Shown in pieces: positions 36,936 to 44,831 of a stretch of 64,000 nucleotides of DNA. The DNA lies in contig PWYW01000065.1 of assembly GCA_003567685.1 (NCBI GenBank), forward strand, positions 1 to 64,000, in the 5' to 3' direction. The notes beneath the pieces were generated by a model that was given only the letters and a program-made list of their open reading frames with translations, was not told where the DNA came from and ran no database searches. This stretch comes from Gammaproteobacteria bacterium (GTDB taxonomy: Bacteria; Pseudomonadota; Gammaproteobacteria; Xanthomonadales; Wenzhouxiangellaceae). Each line of letters opens with the position of its first letter. Position 1 is the first letter of the stretch. Made by a program: the position numbers and the translations under genes.

Positions 36936-37916
36936 ATGAACTGGAAAACCTTGAGTCTTGCCCTTGGCGCCAGCCTGCTGGGCAGCAGTGCCCTGCTCGC
37001 CCAGGACCGCGTCTGGCTGGACACCGACCTGGGCCCGATCTTCATCCAGCTCGACCGCGAGAACACGCCGATTACCAGCCAGAACTTTCTCGATTATGTC
37101 GAAGCGGGTTACTACGACGGTATTGTGTTCCACCGGGTCATCAATAATTTCGTGATCCAGGCCGGTGGCTTTGACCGCAATCTCCAAGCCAGGACACCAA
37201 TCGGCCCGACCATCCCCAGCGAATCGGCCAGCGGCGGCGACAATCTGCCCGGCAGCATTGCCATGGCGCTTAGAGGTGGTGATGCGAACTCAGGACAAAA
37301 CGAGTTTTACATCAACACTCGGCCCAACCCCAACCTGGACGAGCTTTTCACGGTATTTGGCCAGGTGGTTTATGGTCAGTCAACCGTGACTGCCATTGAA
37401 CAGTTGGGAACGGCAACCAGTTTCGTCGGAAACCGCCGATTCGACGACGTGCCGGCGTCACCACCCGCCATTCAACGCGCCTCGATCATCAACGGCGACG
37501 GCTTTCCAATCATGCCGGCGCTGGCCGGTTCATGGTTCGAAAACAGCAATCCCGGCTTCGGCTTCAATGTGGAAGTCGCTCAGGATATCTTCAGCGATGA
37601 CGGTGCCCGCCTGGTCGTCTACTGGTACGACTACATCGATGGCGAGCAACTCTGGCTGGCCGGAAACGGCAGCTATACCTACGGGGATACCGAAGTAACC
37701 ATGGAATTGACCACTTGGGATGGCTTTGGCGAGGTCGGGTTCCAGGCACCACCGCCGGGCGACCAGATCATTTCTGTTGGGACTCTGACAGTGCGCTTTT
37801 TGTCATGCAATGCGGCCGAGTTCAGCTATGAGATCACCGGTCTGGGTTCTGCCTCGGATGCCTTCGAAGTCAGCCGACTAAGCCTGCCGGAAAGCGGTGG
37901 CTGCCCAGCCGACTAG
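36936..37916 (+). CDS. Secreted cyclophilin-type peptidyl-prolyl isomerase with extra C-terminal domain
   Basis: 326 residues from MNWKTLSLALGAS, behind AGGAAAA, with a signal peptide ending in LLAQ. Residues 24-190 are a cyclophilin domain (YYDGIVFHRVINNFVIQAGG, and GQNEFYINTRPNPNLDELFTVFGQV). The remaining ~135 residues (MPALAGSWFENSNPGFGFNVEV... VVYWYDYIDGEQLWLAGNG) form a beta-rich domain also found on other secreted proteins in related genera. It likely folds periplasmic or outer-membrane proteins; the C-terminal domain may anchor or bind clients. Confidence 0.87.
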   Translation: MNWKTLSLALGASLLGSSALLAQDRVWLDTDLGPIFIQLDRENTPITSQNFLDYVEAGYYDGIVFHRVINNFVIQAGGFDRNLQARTPIGPTIPSESASGGDNLPGSIAMALRGGDANSGQNEFYINTRPNPNLDELFTVFGQVVYGQSTVTAIEQLGTATSFVGNRRFDDVPASPPAIQRASIINGDGFPIMPALAGSWFENSNPGFGFNVEVAQDIFSDDGARLVVYWYDYIDGEQLWLAGNGSYTYGDTEVTMELTTWDGFGEVGFQAPPPGDQIISVGTLTVRFLSCNAAEFSYEITGLGSASDAFEVSRLSLPESGGCPAD

Positions 37917-37948
37917 TCGGCCACCAGCTACGACCGAGTACGACCAAG

Positions 37949-37971
37949 GCCCAATGACAATGTCATTGGGC
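37949..37971. terminator. Perfect 11-bp inverted repeat after the cyclophilin gene
   Basis: GCCCAATGACA and TGTCATTGGGC are exact arms around one base, followed by CTTTC. It lies 32 bp after the isomerase stop and 45 bp before phaB. It may be a short terminator, but the small loop and palindromic form also suit an operator for phaB. Confidence 0.5.
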
Positions 37972-38016
37972 TTTCGGCACAATGGGGGCCGTTTTCATCA
38001 TAACGGGAGTAGCGGC

Positions 38017-38739
38017 ATGGAACGCATAGCCATTGTTACCGGGGGCACGCGCGGCATCGGCGCGGCCATTTCAGAAGCCTTGCTGGCCCAGGGCTTCAAG
38101 GTCGCAGCAGCCTTTGGCGGCGATGTCGATTCGGCCAAAGCCTTTGCCGAACGCACCGGTGCCTCGGTCTATCAGTGGGACGTCAGCGATTACGAGGCCT
38201 GTCGAGCCGGCGTCATGCGGGTGGAAGAGGAAATGGGGCCGGTCAGCGTACTGGTGAACAATGCCGGCATCACCCGCGACGGCACCCTGCACAAGATGAC
38301 CCCTGAGCGCTGGCAACAGGTCATCCAGACCAATCTGAGCAGCTGCTTCAACATGTGCCGTGCGGTCATCGAAGGCATGCGCGAGCGCCAGTACGGCAGA
38401 ATCGTGAATATCGGCTCGATCAATGGGCAGGCCGGTCAGTACGGCCAAGTCAACTACGCCGCGGCAAAATCCGGCATCCACGGATTTACCAAGGCGCTGG
38501 CCCAGGAAAGTGCCGCGCTGGGTATTACCGTCAACGCCATTGCCCCCGGGTACATCGAAACCAGCATGGTCCAGGCCGTACCTGACCGGGTGCTGGAAAA
38601 AATCGTTGCCGGCATCCCGGTAGGCCGTCTTGGCCAACCCGAAGAAATAGCCCGCGCAGTGAACTTCCTGGTCGATGAACAAGCCGGATTCATCACCGGA
38701 TCGACGCTGTCGATCAATGGCGGCCAGCACATGTACTAG
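38017..38739 (+). CDS. phaB: Acetoacetyl-CoA reductase
   Basis: A 240-residue SDR close to PhaB. Start MERIAIVTGGTRGIG lies behind GGGAG. Seen: TGGTRGIG cofactor loop, VLVNNAGITRDGTLHKM, the Ser-Tyr-Lys site (NIGSINGQAGQYGQVNYAAAK is spread over residues ~138-158), and the PhaB-type ending STLSINGGQHMY. Reduces acetoacetyl-CoA to (R)-3-hydroxybutyryl-CoA with NADPH. Its stop codon TAG is supplied by the left end of the inverted-repeat element that follows. Confidence 0.92.
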   Translation: MERIAIVTGGTRGIGAAISEALLAQGFKVAAAFGGDVDSAKAFAERTGASVYQWDVSDYEACRAGVMRVEEEMGPVSVLVNNAGITRDGTLHKMTPERWQQVIQTNLSSCFNMCRAVIEGMRERQYGRIVNIGSINGQAGQYGQVNYAAAKSGIHGFTKALAQESAALGITVNAIAPGYIETSMVQAVPDRVLEKIVAGIPVGRLGQPEEIARAVNFLVDEQAGFITGSTLSINGGQHMY

Positions 38740-38904
38740 CCCGGACAATTCATGAACATACGCGCGCCCTCGCTAGTCCATTGTCCGCACAGCGGATTTT
38801 CCTCAGTCGGCCGTATGGCTCGATACGGCACTCCATCGGAAAATCCACTGTGCGAACACTCTCCTGCGCGATCATCGCGCGAGTTCATGAATTAACCGGG
38901 CTAG
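38736..38904. mobile_element. 169-bp nested inverted-repeat element (MITE/REP-like)
   Basis: Outer repeats of 22 bp (38736-38757 and 38883-38904, 20 matches) begin CTAGCCCGG. A second pair, 38788-38803 with 38838-38853, matches 15 of 16; a central hairpin GCCGTAT-GGCTCG-ATACGGC sits at 38810-38829. The whole unit can fold into one long stem. It opens with CTAG, like the 269-bp element at 19477, and lies between phaB and the phasin promoter. No protein is encoded. Confidence 0.7.
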
Positions 38905-38911
38905 CCCGCTC

Positions 38912-38960
38912 TTGTTGCAGTGCACAAATTTCTTTGGTACAGTGTTTGTGCGCTGCACAA
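38912..38960 (+). promoter_or_regulatory. Phasin-operon promoter with two PhaR-like operators
   Basis: TTGCAG (38915-38920) and TACAGT (38938-38943) are spaced by 17 bases, a good sigma-70 promoter. Two palindromes cover it: TTGTTGC-AGT-GCACAA (38912-38927, overlapping the -35) and TTGTGC-GCT-GCACAA (38946-38960, near the start point). Both share TGC-N3-GCA, like the TGC/GCA palindromes bound by PhaR in other bacteria, and their centres are 33 bp apart, about three helix turns. phaR is the second gene downstream. Confidence 0.65.
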
Positions 38961-39001
38961 TTCGGCAACGCATTGACCGCACCCCAACTGAGGTTTCCGC
39001 C

Positions 39002-39373
39002 ATGAATCAGCACTCCTACATCGACGACATCAAGAAAGCCCACGACATCCTGATGGATGCCTTTGACAAATCCGCCCGCGCACATCTGGACACCGCCGAA
39101 AAGGTGCTGGCCATGAACCGCCAGCGCATCGAGAGCATGAGCAAGATCACCAACCCCGGTGACTTCATGACCGACCAGACCAGTGCCGCCCGGGATTATG
39201 CCGAGCAATTCAGCGCGCACATCCAGGCGCTGACCGCGATTGGCAACGAATCCCGCGAGCAGCTCACCGAGCTGTCGCAAGAGTTCGCCAAGGGCGTGGA
39301 TTTTTCGCTGTTCACCCCGTTCGGCGAAGCGCCGGCCAAGCCCAAGAGCAAAGCCAGCAGCAAATCCAGCTAA
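39002..39373 (+). CDS. phaP: Phasin (PHA granule-associated protein)
   Basis: 123 residues from MNQHSYIDDIKKAHDI, preceded by GAGG. Nearly all amphipathic helix with heptad-like spacing (MDAFDKSARAHLDTAEKVLA, DYAEQFSAHIQALTAIG) and a Lys/Ala/Ser tail (KPKSKASSKSS), the usual phasin pattern. Phasins coat polymer granules and set their number and size. First gene behind the operator-rich promoter, 79 bp before phaR. Confidence 0.85.
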   Translation: MNQHSYIDDIKKAHDILMDAFDKSARAHLDTAEKVLAMNRQRIESMSKITNPGDFMTDQTSAARDYAEQFSAHIQALTAIGNESREQLTELSQEFAKGVDFSLFTPFGEAPAKPKSKASSKSS

Positions 39374-39452
39374 ACTGGGTTCGCAGAAAACACCCGGCCG
39401 CCGACAGCCCCCCCTGTCGGCGGCGCTTTCACGAACCCCTGAAGACATTGAC

Positions 39453-39845
39453 ATGGCCCGGACTCCGCGCATCATCAAGAAATACGCCAACCGGCGCCTT
39501 TACGACACCGAAACCAGCCAGAGCATCACCCTGAACGACGTCGCCCGATTGATTGGCCAGGGCATTGACGTGCAAGTGGTCGAAGCCAAGGGCGGCCAGG
39601 ACATTACCCGAAGCGTGCTGCTACAGATCGTCGCCGACCAGGAAATGCTCGGCCAACCGATTCTCAGCAATGCCTTTTTGAGCGCGATCATTCGCCTTAA
39701 CGCCAACCCCGTCAACGAACTGGCGAACGACTTCCTGGAGCGCGCCGTGGCCGGTTTTGAGCAGGCCTCGAAAACCGCGACGCTGGGTGGCCCCGATTTG
39801 TTCAAGCAGTGGTTCAGCCACTGGACAGGCAACACCAAAGACTAA
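39453..39845 (+). CDS. phaR: PHA synthesis repressor PhaR
   Basis: 130 residues. The N-terminal DNA-binding domain starts ARTPRIIKKYANRRLYDTET, the signature of PhaR, followed by the polymer-accumulation regulatory domain (LLQIVADQEMLGQPILS...). PhaR binds the surface of nascent granules and phasin promoters; when granules form it leaves the DNA. The promoter at 38912-38960 carries two palindromes suited to a dimer, so repression of phaP and its own gene is likely. Confidence 0.93.
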   Translation: MARTPRIIKKYANRRLYDTETSQSITLNDVARLIGQGIDVQVVEAKGGQDITRSVLLQIVADQEMLGQPILSNAFLSAIIRLNANPVNELANDFLERAVAGFEQASKTATLGGPDLFKQWFSHWTGNTKD

Positions 39846-39862
39846 GGATTGATACCCGACCC

Positions 39863-40618
39863 ATGAACATTGCAGACAGCAGAATCATCATCACCGGTGC
39901 CGCCCGCGGGCTTGGCAAGGCGATGGCGCGACAATTGGCCGGCGAAGGCGCCTGCCTGGGCCTGATCGACCTGGATGAGGACGCCTTGTCTGCCACGCTC
40001 AAGGCCCTGCCCGGCACCGGGCACGGCATGGCGGTGGCCAACGTCGCCGATGAAACCGCGATAGAAAAAGCCTTCGACGAGCTGCTGGCCACGCTGGGCG
40101 GCCTGGACGTGCTGGTCAACAATGCCGGTATCACCCGCGACGGCCTGCTGCTGAAGGTGCGCGACGGCGAGGTTGAAAGCCGCTTGTCGCTGGCCGACTG
40201 GCAGGCCGTGATCGACGTCAACCTGACCGGCACCTTCCTGTGTGCCCGACGCGCTGCCGAGGCGATGATCCAGGGCGCGAAAGGCGGCCTGATCATCAAC
40301 ATCTCAAGCATTTCCAAGGCCGGCAACTTCGGCCAGAGCAACTATTCGGCCGCCAAGGCCGGGGTGGCCGCCATGGCCGTTACCTGGGCGCGCGAGCTGG
40401 CCCGCTACGGCATCCGCTCGGTATCGCTGTCGCCCGGCTTCACCCGCACCGAACTGGTCGCGGCCATGCCGGAAAAGGCCATTGAACGCATCAGCGCCCA
40501 GATCCCGGTCAAGCGTCTGGCCGAGCCCGACGAGATGTCCAGCGCCATCAAATTCCTGATCGAACACGAGTACTTCAACGGCCGCGACCTGGCCGTTGAC
40601 GGCGGCCTGAGACTGTAG
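39863..40618 (+). CDS. FabG/PhaB-like 3-oxoacyl-CoA/ACP reductase
   Basis: A 251-residue SDR starting MNIADSRIIITGAARGLG. It has VLVNNAGITRDGLLLKVRDGE with an insert typical of this PHA-linked branch, an active site S-N-Y-S-A-A-K and ends YFNGRDLAVDGGLRL. It differs from PhaB at 38017 in the cofactor loop and end, so it may reduce longer 3-oxoacyl-CoAs or serve as a second reductase. It lies between phaR and phaC in one direction with gaps of 17 and 26 bp. Confidence 0.85.
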   Translation: MNIADSRIIITGAARGLGKAMARQLAGEGACLGLIDLDEDALSATLKALPGTGHGMAVANVADETAIEKAFDELLATLGGLDVLVNNAGITRDGLLLKVRDGEVESRLSLADWQAVIDVNLTGTFLCARRAAEAMIQGAKGGLIINISSISKAGNFGQSNYSAAKAGVAAMAVTWARELARYGIRSVSLSPGFTRTELVAAMPEKAIERISAQIPVKRLAEPDEMSSAIKFLIEHEYFNGRDLAVDGGLRL

Positions 40619-40644
40619 GCAAAACCAATCCAGGGAGCCCTGCC

Positions 40645-42426
40645 ATGAGCGACGAGAAAACCGAACGCGCCCTCAGCGAAGACCTGGCCAAGGCCAGTGG
40701 CGAGCTGCTGAAAATTTCCCAACTGTCGGCCGGTCTGACGCTGAAGCTGGCCCGGCGCTGGGAGCTGCCGGATGTTGATCCGCTCAACCTGCGCCGACCG
40801 CTGCTGGCGGCCACCTGGAATACGGTACGCCCCCCCAGCCGCATCCTAGCCGCCCAATGGGACCTGGCGCGGCGTTACCTGGCTTTGCTGAAGTATCTGG
40901 GCCTGAAAGCGGTCGGACGCGGCCCGGCGCCTGCCGCCAGCCCCGGCAAGGGCGACCGGCGTTTTCGTTCCGAGGCCTGGGATGAAAAGCTGATTTTCGA
41001 CCTGCTCAAGCAGGTCTATCTGCTGGTTTCCGGCTGGATGCTCGACAACGTGGCGCGGATGAAGGAAGTCGCGCCCGAAGATCGCATGCGCATTGCCTTC
41101 TACACCCGCCAGTTTGCCGATGCGCTCAGCCCCAGCAATTTTGTTCTGACCAACCCGGATGTCCTGGCGACGACCCGCGAGGAACGCGGGGTGAACCTGC
41201 TGCGCGGCTTCCGCCAGTTGCTGGAAGACCTGCACCAGGGCGACGGCCAACTGCAGATTTCCATGACCGACTCGTCGGCCTTTTCGGTCGGCCGCAACAT
41301 TGCGACCACCGCCGGCTCGGTAGTGTTCGAAAACGACATGATGCAGCTGATCCAGTACGCCCCGCGTACCAAAACGGCCTACACCCGTCCGCTGCTGATC
41401 GTGCCGCCGTGGATCAACAAGTTCTACATTCTTGACCTGCAGCCAAAGAACTCCTTCATTCGCTGGGCGGTGGAGCGTGGCTATACGGTGTTCGTCATCT
41501 CCTGGATCAACCCGGACGAAACCCTGCGCTACAAGGGCTTCGAGGACTACATGCACGAAGGCATCCTGGCCGCGCTGGACGCCATCGAAGCGGCCACCGG
41601 CCAGCGCGAGGTCAACACCATCGGCTACTGCATTGGCGGCACCCTGCTGGCAGCCACCCTGGCCTGGATGAAAGCGCATGATGACCAGCGCATTCAATCC
41701 GCTACCTTCTTTACGGCCCAGGTGGATTTTGCCGACGCCGGCGAAATCAAGGTGTTCATCGACGACAAGCAACTGAAAAGCCTGGAAAAGCGCATGCGCG
41801 CCAAAGGCTATCTGGACGGCAAGGACATGGCCCTCAGCTTCAACATGCTGCGAGCCAACGACCTGATCTGGTCATACGTGATCAACAACTACCTGCTGGG
41901 CAAGAAACCGGCCAGGTTTGACCTGCTGTACTGGAACAGCGACAGCACCCGTCTGCCGGAAACCATGCACCAGTGGTATTTGAAAAACCTGTACCTGGAG
42001 AATCGCCTGGTCGAGCCCGGTGGCGTCACCATGGACGGCGTACCGATTGACCTGTCGACTATCGACCTGCCGGTCTACATTCAGTCCAGCCGCGAGGACC
42101 ACATTGCACCCTACCCGTCGGTGTACAAGGCCACCCAGATCTACAGCGGCGATGTCACCTTCATGCTGGCCGGCTCAGGCCATATCGCCGGCGTGATCAA
42201 CCCGCCCAAGGCCCAAAAGTATGGCTACTGGACCAACGAGGCACTGCCGGCAGACCCGGAAGAGTGGATTGCCGGGGCCGAGCAGCACGAAGGTTCCTGG
42301 TGGCCGCATTGGGATGCCTGGCTGCGCCAGCATTCGGGACGGCGGATTGCCGCCCGCGAGCCCGGGGACGGTGACCTGCCCATCATTGAACCGGCACCGG
42401 GGCGTTACGTGCGCAACGAACGCTGA
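40645..42426 (+). CDS. phaC: Class I polyhydroxyalkanoate synthase
   Basis: 593 residues. The lipase-box-like motif is G-Y-C-I-G-G-T with nucleophile Cys329; the N-terminal PhaC domain (residues ~75-250) precedes the alpha/beta hydrolase core (LIVPPWINKFYILDLQPKNS, and VFVISWINPDE). The catalytic Asp lies in SSREDHIAPYPSVY and His in GSGHIAGVINPP. No phaE or phaR-type subunit of class III/IV is needed. It polymerises 3-hydroxyacyl-CoA on granules. Last gene of the cluster. Confidence 0.95.
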   Translation: MSDEKTERALSEDLAKASGELLKISQLSAGLTLKLARRWELPDVDPLNLRRPLLAATWNTVRPPSRILAAQWDLARRYLALLKYLGLKAVGRGPAPAASPGKGDRRFRSEAWDEKLIFDLLKQVYLLVSGWMLDNVARMKEVAPEDRMRIAFYTRQFADALSPSNFVLTNPDVLATTREERGVNLLRGFRQLLEDLHQGDGQLQISMTDSSAFSVGRNIATTAGSVVFENDMMQLIQYAPRTKTAYTRPLLIVPPWINKFYILDLQPKNSFIRWAVERGYTVFVISWINPDETLRYKGFEDYMHEGILAALDAIEAATGQREVNTIGYCIGGTLLAATLAWMKAHDDQRIQSATFFTAQVDFADAGEIKVFIDDKQLKSLEKRMRAKGYLDGKDMALSFNMLRANDLIWSYVINNYLLGKKPARFDLLYWNSDSTRLPETMHQWYLKNLYLENRLVEPGGVTMDGVPIDLSTIDLPVYIQSSREDHIAPYPSVYKATQIYSGDVTFMLAGSGHIAGVINPPKAQKYGYWTNEALPADPEEWIAGAEQHEGSWWPHWDAWLRQHSGRRIAAREPGDGDLPIIEPAPGRYVRNER

Positions 42427-42462
42427 AGCCATTGGCGCGGTAATTCGCGTTTGAGGGACGAT

Positions 42463-43260
42463 TTACAGCCAGAAGGCCAGAATGACCAGTCCGAGAATGA
42501 CGCGGTAAGCAACGAAGGGCTGCATGCCGATGCGTTTGATGAACAGCAGGAAGTAATGGATGCAGGCGTAGGTGCTGATCGCGGCAACCACGAACCCGAC
42601 CAGCAGCGGCAGCCACTCGGTCTCGATGCCGTTGCGTCCGATGTCGCGCGCCCCCAGCAAACTGGCTGCCGCAATGATCGGCACCGACAGCAGGAAGGAA
42701 AACCGCGCAGCGGCTTCCCGGCTCAGGCCCAGGAACAGCGCCGCGGTCATGGTGATGCCCGAGCGTGAGGTGCCGGGAATCAGCGCCAGCGCCTGGGCAA
42801 AACCGATCACCAGCACGTCTTTCAGGCCCAGTGAGTACTCATCGCGCTCGCCGCGGTGACGCCAGTCTGCCAGGCCCAATAACAGACCGAATCCAATCAG
42901 CGCCAGGGCCATGATCAGCGGGCTTCTGAGCGCTTCCTCGGCCAGATCCTTGAACAGCAGTCCGATCACGCTGGCCGGAATCGTGCCGATGATGATCAGC
43001 CAGGCCAGGCGGGCGTCGGCGCTGTCGCGTCCGGCAAAGACCGCGCCCAGCCAGGCCCGGGCCATGCTGAGCAGCTCGCGGCGAAAATAAGTCACCACGG
43101 CGACCAGCGAGCCGGCATGCAGGATGATGTCGAAGTCCAGGCCCTGGTAGTCCTGTCCGGTGAATAGTGCCCACAACACCAGGTGAGCCTGGCTGGAAAT
43201 CGGCAAAAACTCGGTCAGGCCCTGCACCAGGGCCAGAATGGCAGCTTGAATCCAATTCAT
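42463..43260 (-). CDS. uppP: Undecaprenyl-diphosphatase UppP (BacA)
   Basis: A 265-residue polytopic inner-membrane enzyme that recycles the lipid carrier of cell-wall synthesis. Seen: the conserved N-terminal loop VQGLTEFLPISSQAHLVL, and ALIPGTSRSGITMTAALFLG with the second conserved Arg/Ser motif. The protein ends LVILAFWL. It stands alone between converging phaC and the downstream MltF-like gene. A conserved Ser/His pair in the first loop and the Arg in the second are both intact. Confidence 0.94.
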   Translation of the reverse strand: MNWIQAAILALVQGLTEFLPISSQAHLVLWALFTGQDYQGLDFDIILHAGSLVAVVTYFRRELLSMARAWLGAVFAGRDSADARLAWLIIIGTIPASVIGLLFKDLAEEALRSPLIMALALIGFGLLLGLADWRHRGERDEYSLGLKDVLVIGFAQALALIPGTSRSGITMTAALFLGLSREAAARFSFLLSVPIIAAASLLGARDIGRNGIETEWLPLLVGFVVAAISTYACIHYFLLFIKRIGMQPFVAYRVILGLVILAFWL

Positions 43261-43358
43261 GGACGGGGATGGTAACGCAGCTATTTAAGCAGACGAATCT
43301 GTCGTGATGGTCATTGCGATTTATTGACTAAGCCATTCACATTCAAAGCCTCATCGAG

Positions 43359-44831
43359 TTAGTAGTACGGCGCGGTTGGCTCGAGTGCCCCGGGCGCAGT
43401 CAGCCCCTGAGCTTCGGCAATCAGTGTAAAAGCCACGTGGTACTTGAAAATGTTGCTGACGTACTGAACCGTTTCACGGCCGATCACCCGGGCAGCAATG
43501 ATTTCGACATTATCGAACCAGATGTTGGGATCCAGGCCCTCGGCTTCAGCCTGCTGGCGCATCTGGCGCACCCGGCGAGGCCCAGCGTTGTACGAGGCCA
43601 GGGCAAACAAAAGCCGGTTGTTTTCATCCATCCCGTCTTCGGCGTAATACCGGTCCATCAGCCAGCGCAGGTAGCGCGCGCCAGCGTGGATGTTGTTGTC
43701 CAACTCCATGATATTTTCAATGCCCACATCCGCTGCGGTGGTTGGCAGCAACTGCATCACGCCAATGGCGCCCACGGGGGAACGTGCCGCCTGATTCAGG
43801 CGTGATTCCTGGTAACCCAGGGCGATCAACAGCAGCCAGTCCAGTTCATAGGATTGACCGAACTGCTGAAACAATGCGGCCTTTCGACGAAACCGCTCCA
43901 TCGCCTCGTCGCGTCCTCCGTCCATCACCCATCGGGTATCACGCAGGAAGCGCTCAAAGGTGACGTTGCCGAACAGGGTACCGGCCCGATGGTCATCCAG
44001 GAACTCGCTCAGGCTGGCTTGCAGCTCCGGGCTATCCGGCCGAACGGCAAAAGCGATATTCGCTCCCTCTCGAAGCACCACGGAGTCATGGATGACGAGA
44101 TCTGGCAATACGCGCGCCCAGAATTCGGCCAGGTAATCATCACTGACGGCGTATGGCACAACACCTGCACTCACCAGTTCAAGCAGATCGCCGGTTTCGA
44201 AATGGTCGGGCGCCATCACCAACTCGATCCGGGTCATGCCGCGCTCTCGGAATTGGTTGTTCAGAGCCGTCAGGCTTTCAAAAGCACTGGAGTGGCGGCG
44301 AACAAAAACCCGACGTCCCGACAGTTCGTGGAGCGACTCGATCGGCTCGCCTGCGGGCCCGGACACCAGCAACTCTCGCACATCACGCACCAGCGGTTGA
44401 GTAAAAGCCACTTGTGCCTCGCGCGATGGGGTGGCGGTCAGGTTGGCGGCGATCACGTCACCGCGGCCTTCCAGCAGCCAGGGAATCAAGCGGTCGCGGG
44501 TGATTGGCACGTAGACAACCTGAACACGCAGATGACCGCTGCCGAGCTCCTGGTTAAGCCGGTTCTCGAAGGCTTCCATGAAGGCGTGCGACAAGCCACG
44601 CTGAGAGCCATTTTCATCAATAAAAAAGAAGGTGCGACTGTAGGGCACCAGCGCGCGGATCTGGCGACGCTCGATCATGCCGTCAAGATCACCGTGCCAG
44701 CGGCCCAACAAGGGGTCGGCCAAGTCTCCGAGTGTGTCGGGTTCGGAGCTGCCGCAGGCACTCAACAGCATCATCACGGCCAACAGCAGGGCAGATCGCT
44801 TCAAGCGGCGGGTGCTTCGGCAACAATTCAT
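43359..44831 (-). CDS. MltF-like membrane-bound lytic transglycosylase (lipoprotein)
   Basis: 490 residues from MNCCRSTRRLKRSALL. Lipoprotein signal ends L-S-A-C. Residues ~60-310 are a periplasmic solute-binding (SBP_bac_3) module (LIPWLLEGRGDVIAANLTAT...), and ~340-490 form the SLT domain with IALGYQESRLNQAARSPVGA (catalytic Glu in Q-E-S) and LFALASYNAGPRRV. The order matches E. coli MltF, where the first module senses muropeptides. The start overlaps the stop of the upstream ligase gene by one base, so translation is coupled. Confidence 0.9.
   Translation of the reverse strand: MNCCRSTRRLKRSALLLAVMMLLSACGSSEPDTLGDLADPLLGRWHGDLDGMIERRQIRALVPYSRTFFFIDENGSQRGLSHAFMEAFENRLNQELGSGHLRVQVVYVPITRDRLIPWLLEGRGDVIAANLTATPSREAQVAFTQPLVRDVRELLVSGPAGEPIESLHELSGRRVFVRRHSSAFESLTALNNQFRERGMTRIELVMAPDHFETGDLLELVSAGVVPYAVSDDYLAEFWARVLPDLVIHDSVVLREGANIAFAVRPDSPELQASLSEFLDDHRAGTLFGNVTFERFLRDTRWVMDGGRDEAMERFRRKAALFQQFGQSYELDWLLLIALGYQESRLNQAARSPVGAIGVMQLLPTTAADVGIENIMELDNNIHAGARYLRWLMDRYYAEDGMDENNRLLFALASYNAGPRRVRQMRQQAEAEGLDPNIWFDNVEIIAARVIGRETVQYVSNIFKYHVAFTLIAEAQGLTAPGALEPTAPYY

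Noticed and set aside
38736-38904. CRISPR-like or riboswitch interpretation of the nested repeats
   Set aside because: Repeats are inverted, occur once each, and have no spacer array; no ligand-binding core is recognisable.
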